Shown here: in pieces, positions 52,554 to 59,971 of the stretch | How positions within the stretch are numbered: the stretch's first letter is position 1 | Layout: every line of letters starts with the position of its first letter | Notes under the pieces: generated by a model | Databases searched by the model: none | The model's input: the letters and a program-made list of their open reading frames with translations, nothing else | What the model was told of the DNA's origin: nothing | Translations under genes and position numbers: made by a program | Source: an uncultured Bacteroidales bacterium | GTDB taxonomy: Bacteria; Bacteroidota; Bacteroidia; Bacteroidales; Paludibacteraceae | Length of the DNA: 64,000 nucleotides | Reading direction: 5' to 3' | NCBI GenBank assembly: GCA_902780235.1 | Contig: CACZEL010000005.1 | Coordinates: forward strand, 1-64,000

Positions 52554-53765
52554 TCATTCTTCTTCGCGCAATTTCTGCTCGATCTCGCCCAGACGGCTTC
52601 TGAGTTCATCGATCTTCTTCTGCATGTCATCGACGATCTTGTTGGCGGTCTTGGATTTGCCGGTGAAGAAGAGGATATTGTTCTCCGCGGTCTTGATCTC
52701 CTGCATCAGTCGGTCACGCAGTTTGCGCAGATCGACACCTCCGTTGGCTTGCAGACGCTCTGCACGCGCTTTAGAACGCTCTTCGCGGGCTTTCTGACGC
52801 TCCAGATACTCTTTATGACGCTGCTCACGCAGTTTGCGTTGCTCGCGTAACTCACGGAAGAACTCTGCTTTGGTCTGGAAGAAACGGTCGCACTCGGCGC
52901 GGTAAGCCTCGTAGATAGACTGGTTGTGTTTCTTCGGTGCAAAACCGATCGTGCGCCATTCGTTCTGCAGGGCTTGTACCTGCTCGGTCAACTCCTCCCA
53001 ACGCTTTGCCGTCATCGGTTCGCCGTTGATGATAGGCTCCAACAGCCCTTTGAGTTGATCGATGATCGCCTGCTTGCGCTCGAGGTTCTCCTGCTCCTTG
53101 TGGTGCAGTTCCTCAAAATACGCCTGATGTTTCTTATTGATGACGGTGGAAGCGGTCTTGAAGCGGGTCCATAGATCCTCGCGCAGTTCGCGCGCTACCG
53201 GACCGATCTCAGCCCATTCGTCATGCAGCTGCTGCAGCATACGACTTGCCTCCACGATGTTCTCGTTGTTCTGCAGACGCTCGGCGGCTTCGCAGAGCAG
53301 GGTCTTCAGCTCAAGGTTCTTCTTGAAATCCAGATCACGCAGCTCGATATTGATCTTCACGAGGTCGTAGAACTGCTCTTGACATTGCTGGTACGCTTTG
53401 CGAATCTCCTGGGTCTTCTCGGGAGCTACGTTACCGATGGTCTTCCACTCTGCCTGTAACTCACGCATCCGCTGCAGGTTCGCCATCACGCCGTCGGCGT
53501 TTGCGCCTTCTACCATCGACTGCATCTCTTTCAGGATCGCCTGCTTACGGGCGAGGTTCTCCGCCTGCTCTTGAGCCTGCGCAGCTGCTACCTCCGCACG
53601 TTTGGCTTTGTAGTCAGCCAACAGCGCTTTGAACTCCTCTTCCAACTCCTCCGACTCTTCCGTATAGAAGCGTGTCTTGAGATGATCTACTTGGTCCTTG
53701 ATTGCCATGATGTCTTCCGTCTCGAGCAACTGCTTGAGTTCGGCAATAATCTCTTCTCTTGCCAT
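52554..53765 (-). CDS. DUF349 coiled-coil protein
   Basis: A 403-residue protein, start ATG at 53765. It contains at least four DUF349 repeats of about 70 residues with the W-x-I-G hallmark (AEWKTIGNVAPE, DEWAEIGPVARE, NEWRTIGFAPKK). The whole chain is strongly helical and charged, and the C-terminal part (about 300-400) is a Lys/Arg/Glu/Gln coiled coil. The family's role is unknown. It forms a unit with lemA and the TPM gene, joined by repeat-filled gaps. Confidence 0.88.
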   Translation of the reverse strand: MAREEIIAELKQLLETEDIMAIKDQVDHLKTRFYTEESEELEEEFKALLADYKAKRAEVAAAQAQEQAENLARKQAILKEMQSMVEGANADGVMANLQRMRELQAEWKTIGNVAPEKTQEIRKAYQQCQEQFYDLVKINIELRDLDFKKNLELKTLLCEAAERLQNNENIVEASRMLQQLHDEWAEIGPVARELREDLWTRFKTASTVINKKHQAYFEELHHKEQENLERKQAIIDQLKGLLEPIINGEPMTAKRWEELTEQVQALQNEWRTIGFAPKKHNQSIYEAYRAECDRFFQTKAEFFRELREQRKLREQRHKEYLERQKAREERSKARAERLQANGGVDLRKLRDRLMQEIKTAENNILFFTGKSKTANKIVDDMQKKIDELRSRLGEIEQKLREEE

Positions 53766-53789
53766 AAATATCAATTATCAATCTTCAAT

Positions 53790-53865
53790 TTGTCGTTTGT
53801 CGTTAGTCGTTTGTCGTTAGACTTTTCCAATGACCAACGACCAATGACCAATTACCAATTATTAA
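53790..53865. repeat. GTCGTTT / TGACCAA heptamer array
   Basis: GTCGTTT/GTCGTTA units, an ACTTTTCCA-type link, then TGACCAA/CGACCAA/TTACCAA units. Nearly identical to the array at 52484. Confidence 0.92.
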
Positions 53866-54449
53866 AACTCTACTTTCGGTGCCTTCTTCGCTTCGGGGTC
53901 AGCCTCGAAATAGGCTTTCTTCTCGAATCCGGCGATGCGTGCGATGATGTTCGACGGGAAACGGCGTACGCGTTTGTTATACGCTTTCGCGGTCTCGTTG
54001 AACAACTGACGGGCTACCGCAATGCGGTTCTCCGTGCCTTCGAGTTGAACCTGCAGGTCGCGGAAGTTCTCGTTTGCCTTCAGGTCCGGATAACTCTCTG
54101 CGATCGCGATCAGTCGTCCGAGGGCCTGTGTCAACTCGCCTTGGGCAGCCTGATAAGCCGACACCTGTTCCGGCGTCAACTGTTCAGGATCAACCACCAC
54201 TTGCGTCGCTTTCGCACGCGCAGCGATCACGCCTTCCAGCGTCTCTTGCTCGTGTTCAGCATAACCCTTGACGGTCGCCACAAGGTTCGGTACCAGATCC
54301 GCACGACGCTGGTATTGGTTCTCTACCTGCGCCCAAGCCGATTCTACCTCTTCTTGTCCTTCTACTAACGCGTTGTACACGTTCATTGCCCAGAGGGCGA
54401 TGATTGCCAGTACTCCCAGTACTACAATCGTTATCTTTAATGTTTTCAT
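53862..54449 (-). CDS. lemA: LemA family protein
   Basis: A 195-residue protein with one N-terminal membrane segment (IVVLGVLAIIALWAMNVYNAL) and the family block VESAWAQVENQYQRRADLVPNLV. The rest is a helical bundle facing out of the membrane. LemA proteins often pair with TPM-domain proteins, and a TPM gene lies directly upstream here. Confidence 0.94.
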   Translation of the reverse strand: MKTLKITIVVLGVLAIIALWAMNVYNALVEGQEEVESAWAQVENQYQRRADLVPNLVATVKGYAEHEQETLEGVIAARAKATQVVVDPEQLTPEQVSAYQAAQGELTQALGRLIAIAESYPDLKANENFRDLQVQLEGTENRIAVARQLFNETAKAYNKRVRRFPSNIIARIAGFEKKAYFEADPEAKKAPKVEF

Positions 54450-54461
54450 AAATGTCAAAAT

Positions 54462-54530
54462 TTGTCGTTCGTCGTTTGTCGTTTGTCGTTAGATGAGTCC
54501 AATGACCAACGACCAACGACCAATTACCAA
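54462..54530. repeat. GTCGTTT / TGACCAA heptamer array
   Basis: The fourth copy of the array type seen at 49966, 52484 and 53790; here it separates the TPM and lemA genes. Confidence 0.9.
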
Positions 54531-55327
54531 CGTCCTCCCGCTCCTCCTCCCATGGTCGAGCCACCTCCCCATGAGCCGCCGCTGAATCCGCCGCCAAAAC
54601 TGCTGCCTCCGCCGAAACCGCCCATCATCGTCGGTCCGCCGACGCCGGCGCCGAAATGTCGGTCTCCTCCCCCTTTCTTCGTACTGATAACCACCAGCAC
54701 GATCAGCCCGATGATCAGCAGCAGCACGATGATATCAACCACTATATCTTCGGTCGTCGCCTCTTCTTGGGCGTACTGACCGCGGTTCGTCACCGACCGC
54801 ATGTTCCTCAGCTCTTCCGGCGCTTCACAGTCCGTGCATACCTCGTAGATACGCAACGCGCCGAGACACAGACCGCCACCGTAGTCACCTGCGCGGAAAG
54901 CAGGGATCATGTTTTCGTGGATGATCTGCGAGCATCGTGCGTCCGGCAGTACGCCCTCGAGCCCTACACCCGTCATGATACGGATGTCATGGCTGTCCAG
55001 CACGAAGCATACCAACATGCCTGTGTTCTGTCCTGCCTGACCGATGCCCCAGCGTTGGAATAGCTCGTAGCAGAAATCAAAACAATCCGCTTCGCCGATC
55101 GACTCCAACGCCGCCACAGCCATCTCCACCTTCGTCTCCGCCTCCAATCGGGCGGCGCATGTATTCAAAAAGACCACGTCGCTGTCTGCGATGATCGCGT
55201 CCGGATTCGCTACGTAACAGCCCTGTCCTTGCTCCTTCGGGTTCGGCACCGAGGCAGGGTTATACACCGCTGCCTGCGCCGTCAAACATCCCCAAATAAC
55301 GCCTATCCAAAGAACTATTTTTCGCAT
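54524..55327 (-). CDS. TPM-domain membrane protein
   Basis: A 267-residue protein; I start at 55327 (MRKIVLWIGVIWGCLTAQA signal peptide); another ATG lies 12 bases upstream. The TPM domain (about residues 20-170) contains DSDVVFLNTCAARLEAE and MTGVGLEGVLPDARC. One membrane segment (IVLLLIIGLIVLVVI) is near 215, and the tail is Gly/Ser-rich (FGGGFSGGSWGGGS), typical of this family. Likely a membrane partner of LemA. Confidence 0.92.
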   Translation of the reverse strand: MRKIVLWIGVIWGCLTAQAAVYNPASVPNPKEQGQGCYVANPDAIIADSDVVFLNTCAARLEAETKVEMAVAALESIGEADCFDFCYELFQRWGIGQAGQNTGMLVCFVLDSHDIRIMTGVGLEGVLPDARCSQIIHENMIPAFRAGDYGGGLCLGALRIYEVCTDCEAPEELRNMRSVTNRGQYAQEEATTEDIVVDIIVLLLIIGLIVLVVISTKKGGGDRHFGAGVGGPTMMGGFGGGSSFGGGFSGGSWGGGSTMGGGAGGRW

Positions 55328-55367
55328 CCTTTCCCGCATCGCTTCGCGATAAAACACAATTTGGGTG

Positions 55368-55398
55368 CAAAGATACAACTTTTTTTTGAATTACGCAA
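55368..55398 (-). promoter_or_regulatory. TPM operon promoter
   Basis: TTG (55398-55396) and TATCTTTG (55375-55368) with a 20-bp spacer, 41 bases before the chosen start. Confidence 0.8.
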
Positions 55399-55808
55399 GC
55401 CCGCACGCGTTTTTTTGTAAAAATAGGTTCAAAAGAGACGTCAGCAGCAATCGTTTGAGGTTGTTGGATGTCGTTTGAGATCGTTTGAGGCTGTTGCTCG
55501 CGGCGTTTCTTGGGATGAACGGGCGTGAGAAAGAGTTGGAAGACCATCCAGCCGTGGTAGAAAGCATGTTCGCGTTTGGTTTGAGGACGACACATGATCC
55601 AAAAGCCGCATTTTTCGGCTTCTGGAAGAGTGTTGATGCGGCCAACGAGGTATTTGGTAAGTGTGTTGCAGAAAATGATTTCGATGCAGGTAGAAGATGA
55701 GCGACGGCGACGATGCACGATCTTCGCGCCAAGGGTATCCTTGAGACGGAGGAAAATGTGGTACAAAGCCGGATCAATGTGGCTGTTTCGTGGGGTGGTT
55801 CGTTTCAT
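55391..55808 (-). CDS. Hypothetical basic protein
   Basis: A minus-strand frame starts at the ATG at 55808 and, read strictly, stays open to 55260, running 68 bases into the TPM gene. I give the part before that gene's promoter as the more likely functional region. Residues 1-60 are basic and helical (LKDTLGAKIVHRRRRSS); a later segment reads HAFYHGWMVFQLFLTPVHP. About residues 100-120 are coded by TCGTTTGAG-type repeats like those at 602-719. A good promoter lies at 55996-56027. The family is unknown, and it may be a decayed gene. Confidence 0.45.
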
Positions 55809-55995
55809 TGTTTTATGTTGTTTTAGATGGTTTGATACTATTTTATATTAAAATCACGGGATATATACTTTGTATATATAGGGTGCAGTGGGATACGCGA
55901 TTCATATTACTTGCATAGTAGATGCATACTCAGCGCTCCCTGCGTGAGGTGTGTTTCGCGGTTTAGGAAGGTGTGCCGATCCGTGAAATCTGGTG

Positions 55996-56027
55996 CAAAG
56001 GTACAAAAAAATTTTGATATATGCAAA
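55996..56027 (-). promoter_or_regulatory. Promoter of the hypothetical gene at 55808
   Basis: TTTG (56027-56024) and TACCTTTG (56003-55996) with a 20-bp spacer; a TTTGCATATAT motif covers the -33 box. The leader would be about 185 bases. Confidence 0.78.
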
Positions 56028-56048
56028 TTTTGAAACGCGAAAAGTTCA

Positions 56049-56175
56049 TTTTTTTGTTAATTTCCGCCCAAGAATAGCGCTATAGATGGGCGAAAGTTGA
56101 TGATTTTTGTCGATTTCCGCCCGTAAATACAACTAAACTGGGCGAAAGTTGAAGATTTTTGTCGATTTCCGCCCG
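56049..56175. repeat. Pair of 35-bp direct repeats with inverted ends, plus a half copy
   Basis: Copies at 56089-56123 and 56141-56175 differ at one base. Each begins GGGCGAAAGTTG and ends GATTTCCGCCC, so its ends are inverted repeats (GGGCG/CGCCC). They are 17 bp apart. A partial copy with only the right end lies at about 56049-56070, 18 bp before the first full copy. The gene at 56180 ends 4 bases later. Confidence 0.9.
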
Positions 56176-56179
56176 AGAA

Positions 56180-56875
56180 TCAAGTTCTCCGATAGCAAAT
56201 ATTAAAATTCATGCTTTGCTCTATCTTTAATTCTATGCGAAAACAATTCATCCGTAGTACATCAGGAATGGAATACAAATGATTGTTCAGCATGTCAGTT
56301 AAAGCATTACACGGTCGTAAATAATCTTCTTTCTCGATATGTAATGAAGGAATTGGATCAGCGAGTTGTGCAGTAAACCAACGGCATCCTTTATATGTTA
56401 TATTTTTTTCCTCCACACAAAGCAGATTTAGCATCGAATCAAATCGGGAACTATAATATCCATCTTCTGGCATAGAGCGAACGGAATGATCTCCATAGTA
56501 ATTATAGCTCATTTTGACCAGAAGCCATGTATCACTATCATATTGAGGCATCGTCGAGATGTGTTTCCTTTGTTCATGAATATTTCTTAGATCCATGTAC
56601 ATTTGTTGGGTAGCATTACATAGCGATATGTTCAACTCGCCTAATCGCTCTTGTTCGCCATTTGTACCAATGTACATTTGGTTTAAGTATCTCCTGCGTT
56701 TCTCTAAAAGTTTTATTAGCATATTTCGCTGCCTGTCTGTGAGGAGTCCATCATAGAAATAGTTTGTATCCCAATTGGCTACTTCTATGATGCGTTCCTC
56801 ACATTTTAGCAGATGTTGGCGGAGATATTGAATCTTCCGTTCTGACAAATTGTTATTTTTGCTTGTTATCTTCAT
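56180..56875 (-). CDS. Unrecognised protein of the accessory block
   Basis: A 231-residue protein, start ATG at 56875 (MKITSKNNNLSERKI). The first half is helical and charged (RKIQYLRQHLLKCEERIIEVANWD; RNMLIKLLEKRRRYLNQMYIG), then residues about 90-231 are mixed with many aromatics and cysteines. No membrane segment or catalytic motif is evident. It is the last gene of the second accessory unit and overlaps the small gene at 56853. A longer in-frame start (56947) would read through that small gene in another frame. Confidence 0.6.
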   Translation of the reverse strand: MKITSKNNNLSERKIQYLRQHLLKCEERIIEVANWDTNYFYDGLLTDRQRNMLIKLLEKRRRYLNQMYIGTNGEQERLGELNISLCNATQQMYMDLRNIHEQRKHISTMPQYDSDTWLLVKMSYNYYGDHSVRSMPEDGYYSSRFDSMLNLLCVEEKNITYKGCRWFTAQLADPIPSLHIEKEDYLRPCNALTDMLNNHLYSIPDVLRMNCFRIELKIEQSMNFNICYRRT

Positions 56876-56963
56876 GCCGTTCTTTCTTGAACAACTTGTC
56901 AATAATCTCCTGCACGCTTCGTCCGGGTTGCGGACACGGGTCTTCAAATACTGTTACTGACAT
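56853..56963 (-). CDS. Possible 36-residue small protein
   Basis: A short frame (starts MSVTVFEDPCPQPGRSVQEI, then a Lys-rich helix) overlaps the stop of the upstream membrane protein gene by 20 bp and the start of the next gene by 23 bp. Its amphipathic helix and the overlapping arrangement fit a translated small gene, but proof is lacking. Confidence 0.45.
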   Translation of the reverse strand: MSVTVFEDPCPQPGRSVQEIIDKLFKKERHEDNKQK

Positions 56964-57546
56964 AATGATATAATTTATAGGTTAAACGACCAAGTATTTC
57001 GCCAAAAAATGCGAATCCGATAGGGATAAGCACGACGCAAAAATAGAAAAACGCGCCTGAACTTAACCATGAGAAGGGCTTCATCTGCTCAATCCGGCTG
57101 TAGGCGGAAAGAACAGAATCTGCATTCGTACCCCATGCACAAAACATCAAGTAAATAACGCCAAGGAGCAGACCACCCATAAAGCATACCTTCGCGACTT
57201 TCGATGCCGCATACATCCTAAGTTGTTGGTTAGCGTCATACAACTTGTTATCCGTATCTTCGCAAATGAGACAATAAATCGTCATCATATTGAAGTACAT
57301 TCGTGTAGTATCTTCCGGCAAATAAGGGAACAAAACATCTAATGCTTCGCCAAGCGTTTCCTTGTCGGAAAGCTCGTCGGTTGGAACTTGCATTTTGAAA
57401 TAATTCTTCAAGAAATTACAGAAACTAAGGGTTAACTCATCATCTTTAAAGATGTTTTCTCTATCATGGTCTAAGTCTACACCTTGACCTTTAAAATTGT
57501 AATAAACCTGAAGCAATTTCTCTGTTGCAACTTGTGGAGTAATCAT
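56944..57546 (-). CDS. Two-helix membrane protein of unknown function
   Basis: A 200-residue protein, start ATG at 57546. A soluble helical N-terminal half (about 1-110) is followed by two hydrophobic segments (VCFMGGLLLGVIYLMFCAW near 119-137 and FFYFCVVLIPIGFAFFGEIL near 165-184). It follows two tiny genes after a 15-bp gap. I recognise no family. Its position suggests a role with the other envelope-type proteins in this unit. Confidence 0.65.
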   Translation of the reverse strand: MITPQVATEKLLQVYYNFKGQGVDLDHDRENIFKDDELTLSFCNFLKNYFKMQVPTDELSDKETLGEALDVLFPYLPEDTTRMYFNMMTIYCLICEDTDNKLYDANQQLRMYAASKVAKVCFMGGLLLGVIYLMFCAWGTNADSVLSAYSRIEQMKPFSWLSSGAFFYFCVVLIPIGFAFFGEILGRLTYKLYHYVSNSI

Positions 57547-57561
57547 ATGCAAACACGTTTT

Positions 57562-57684
57562 TTAGTTTGATTTCTTCGGGAGACTGTCTTTGAGATCCTT
57601 CACGCCTCTTTTTCCTAATTCATTACCTGCACCTAATGCGATAAGTGCTAAAACGACTTTTAATACGCCTTTCAGAACTTCCAT
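57562..57684 (-). CDS. 40-residue single-helix membrane peptide
   Basis: Starts MEVLKGVLKVVLALIALGAG: residues 3-20 form a hydrophobic or amphipathic helix, followed by a charged tail (KRGVKDLKDSLPKK). It lies 5 bp after the stop of the 55-residue gene. Too short for routine gene finding. It could be a toxin-like, regulatory or membrane-targeting peptide. Confidence 0.6.
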   Translation of the reverse strand: MEVLKGVLKVVLALIALGAGNELGKRGVKDLKDSLPKKSN

Positions 57685-57689
57685 AATTT

Positions 57690-57857
57690 TTAATTTTTAG
57701 TGTTAATAGAATCAAATACTTCGTCGATCCAATCGGAGATAGTGCCTCCTAATTTGCGACCTGTATCAAAACTCTCTTTTGATACTTTTTGTACCATTTC
57801 GATTAGCTCTTTCTTGTCTAATCCATTGGCAAGGGTAGATAATTCTTCTCCTGTCAT
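57690..57857 (-). CDS. 55-residue acidic small protein
   Basis: Starts MTGEELSTLANGLDKKELIE and continues with helical, mostly acidic sequence (TISDWIDEVFDS near the end). The start overlaps the stop of the UDG-like gene by 4 bp (57854-57857), strong evidence for translational coupling. Function unknown. Confidence 0.65.
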   Translation of the reverse strand: MTGEELSTLANGLDKKELIEMVQKVSKESFDTGRKLGGTISDWIDEVFDSINTKN

Positions 57858-58540
57858 AACTTTAATAATTTTAAGAGGTTAGAAAAATATTGGTCAAATT
57901 TTGCTTGGCCACTGTACCACGCGCTGGACGACGGATGGTAAGGATTGATGACTGCAACCGGATGGTTTACACCCGGTACATTCAAGTGGCACACATAGTA
58001 CTCCGTTTCCTGTAGATCTTTCAAGTCCACGAGATACGGATTGCGCTCCTTGAGTGCCGAGTTGATTACGCTGCCCCAGACGATGATGATGTCAGGTTGC
58101 AACTGTTGTACAACTTCTGTAAATGCCGCAAAATCACGTTCCGACAAGTCCGACCACGATGTCTCACGGAACGAGCCGTTTGTTGCAGGCAGGAAGAACT
58201 GGACGTAATTGGTGAATGCCATGTGTTCCCAAATGGCTGCATAATCATCTATTCCGAGATACTTGCCCATATATGTAGCAAAGCGTTGGTACGTTGTGGG
58301 TGCATCCTCCACGCAATAACTCGGTTCCAAATGGAGCTGCTTACCTGCCGGCTTGTACTCCGGACATTTGTTGTCATACTCAGACGAGTCCTTCAAGATG
58401 ACGCTAGTACAAGAAGCGAAGAAGGGACACTCTATCCGATTGCAATAGAAACTTGCGCCAAGCACTAAAATCTTCTTGCCTCGAATTCCTTCCTGATAAT
58501 GATCTCCCACATAGGGTTCGAAAAATCGTTTCTTTTCCAT
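57854..58540 (-). CDS. Uracil-DNA-glycosylase-fold protein
   Basis: A 228-residue protein with a UDG superfamily plan: a first beta strand ILVLGASFYC where UDGs carry the catalytic GxDP/GESP loop, DIIIVWGSVINSAL in the middle, and a C-terminal NPYHPSSSAW block equivalent to the HPS loop. The acid of the usual catalytic loop is not obvious, so activity is uncertain. Cysteines at ECPFFASC and elsewhere might hold a metal. In this context it could be a repair enzyme or part of a defence or stress unit. Confidence 0.7.
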   Translation of the reverse strand: MEKKRFFEPYVGDHYQEGIRGKKILVLGASFYCNRIECPFFASCTSVILKDSSEYDNKCPEYKPAGKQLHLEPSYCVEDAPTTYQRFATYMGKYLGIDDYAAIWEHMAFTNYVQFFLPATNGSFRETSWSDLSERDFAAFTEVVQQLQPDIIIVWGSVINSALKERNPYLVDLKDLQETEYYVCHLNVPGVNHPVAVINPYHPSSSAWYSGQAKFDQYFSNLLKLLKL

Positions 58541-58543
58541 AGT

Positions 58544-58909
58544 TTAGTTGTTAAAAAGAGAATCTGTTTTTTCCTGAGCTTGCTTCTTAATCTCTGGAGT
58601 GATGTTGTCATGCACAGCCTCGATAGCAGCGGCCAATGCTGCGGCATCATCTGCATAACCGGCAACCGGAATACAATCAGGAACAAGATCCGCAGGCCAA
58701 ATTAGATAACCGAGTGCGCTCATAATAATCAGTTTTTGTTGAAAGGGCACATCAGGTGATTTAAGTACATAATACAAGAGCAAAGCAAGATAGACAACTT
58801 CGCGTCCTGCTTTTATAATCAACTTTTGAATTTTGGTCCAAAACTTGGAGTCAGAATACTCCGATTGATACTCAGCAGTTTGTACTGCGATTTCAAAATT
58901 ATTACTCAT
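58544..58909 (-). CDS. DUF1232 (YkvA-like) membrane protein
   Basis: A 121-residue protein with the DUF1232 core: PADLVPDCIPVAGYADDAAALAAAI, following a hydrophobic helix (VVYLALLLYYVLKS). The family is widespread and unassigned; it likely sits in the inner membrane. The stop lies 3 bp before the UDG-like start. Confidence 0.9.
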   Translation of the reverse strand: MSNNFEIAVQTAEYQSEYSDSKFWTKIQKLIIKAGREVVYLALLLYYVLKSPDVPFQQKLIIMSALGYLIWPADLVPDCIPVAGYADDAAALAAAIEAVHDNITPEIKKQAQEKTDSLFNN

Positions 58910-58949
58910 AATTTTACTAATTAATTGCCTTGCGGCGTGTTAAACATAA

Positions 58950-59816
58950 TTAATCTGCGATGGATGCATTAATATCTCGACATAATTGGATATGTATATC
59001 GCAACAGTCTAATAGGTGTTCTTTTTGATCAGTAGAGAATTCTTTACAATCATGCGGATAAGAACTAAAGGATTTGACATTTAGGACTGAACGTTTTTGA
59101 ATTAATCTATTGGTTATAGTTGATGCTTTAATTATCTCTTTGTTCATTTTGTTTATAATAGTTGATAGTTGTCTTGCTGCTTCTTTCGCTTTTTGGGCAT
59201 TTTCTTTGTTCTTCTTCCTGTTCCTTGTGATTGTGATTGCAGTCACACCTGCTCCTATAGCGGCCATGGCCCAACCTACAACAGGAACAGCGGCAAAGAT
59301 AGCAGAGCCAGCGGCGACACCACCTCCTCCAGCAGCAATAGCACCTCCTCCTAGCCAAGCTAAAAATGCATTTGTCTCAGCAACGCCAACTAATGTGCCT
59401 ATGGCTGTTCCTCCGGCTGTTGTTCCAAATGCAGACGCAGCTGCCCATAATGCCGCTTGTCCACCTAATGCTGTTGCTGCACCAACTGTACCCGCAGTCG
59501 CTCCAGCAATAGTAGAACCGATGCCATTAATATCGTCAAAAGCATGGCATATCTCTCCATTTTCTTCCTTGTTGATCATATTCTGAAACGGTCGAAGGTT
59601 CTCTGCTTTATCCAGCATCTTAACAAAGAGTTCGTTATTACTTAATGAACGTATGTATTCATTAAACTCATTTAGTACTCTGACGGATGCCTTGCGTTCT
59701 TTGTACAACTCAACAATTTTAGTCATCAGTTGTTTTTGCATTACTTCGTACTGCTCAACAACACGTTGATAATTTTTAATTTCTGCTTCTAGAAGTTTTT
59801 TGTTGAATAAATCCAT
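58950..59816 (-). CDS. Glycine-rich membrane protein of unknown function
   Basis: A 288-residue protein in three parts. Residues 1-90 are a charged helical coiled-coil region. Residues about 97-200 are glycine/alanine-rich, with small-residue helices that can pack in a membrane (ATAGTVGAATALGG, AWLGGGAIAAGGGGVAAGSA, WAMAAIGAGVTA). Residues 200-288 are helical and charged with clustered cysteines near the end. This plan recalls pore- or membrane-inserting proteins, but no family is certain. It is the first gene after the promoter at 59903. Confidence 0.65.
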   Translation of the reverse strand: MDLFNKKLLEAEIKNYQRVVEQYEVMQKQLMTKIVELYKERKASVRVLNEFNEYIRSLSNNELFVKMLDKAENLRPFQNMINKEENGEICHAFDDINGIGSTIAGATAGTVGAATALGGQAALWAAASAFGTTAGGTAIGTLVGVAETNAFLAWLGGGAIAAGGGGVAAGSAIFAAVPVVGWAMAAIGAGVTAITITRNRKKNKENAQKAKEAARQLSTIINKMNKEIIKASTITNRLIQKRSVLNVKSFSSYPHDCKEFSTDQKEHLLDCCDIHIQLCRDINASIAD

Positions 59817-59876
59817 AATGTCAATTATTACTGCCGCCTTTTCGACAGGTTTTAGTTAGTAAAAAAATAAATATAC

Positions 59877-59901
59877 CGCCACTCGATTTTCGAATGACGG
59901 T
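59877..59901 (-). promoter_or_regulatory. Hairpin at the 5' end of the accessory transcript
   Basis: On the minus strand CCGTCATTCGA pairs with TCGAGTGGCGG (two G-U pairs) around AAA, only 2-3 bases past the -7 box. It is followed by a T-rich stretch, so it could act as an attenuator or an mRNA-stabilising stem. Confidence 0.6.
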
Positions 59902-59902
59902 G

Positions 59903-59934
59903 CAAAGGTACAACTTTTAATTTATACGAACAAA
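59903..59934 (-). promoter_or_regulatory. Promoter of the second accessory unit
   Basis: TTTG (59934-59931) and TACCTTTG (59910-59903) with a 20-bp spacer. It separates the 59816-56180 genes from the upstream RiPP-like operon. Confidence 0.85.
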
Positions 59935-59971
59935 TATTCTCCAGCTATTACACTTTACGTAAAGTCGTATA

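Larger units (their letters stand above)
55809..56179. other. Intergenic region at the border of the A+T-rich block
   Basis: No gene is seen. It contains a 10-bp repeat (AAACAACATA type) at 55803-55825, an A+T palindromic stretch near 55862-55880 (TATATACTTTGTATATATA), the promoter at 55996-56027, and the paired 35-bp repeats at 56089-56175. Confidence 0.7.

Noticed and set aside
56089..56175. CRISPR array
   Set aside because: Only two full repeats, 17-bp spacers and no cas genes.
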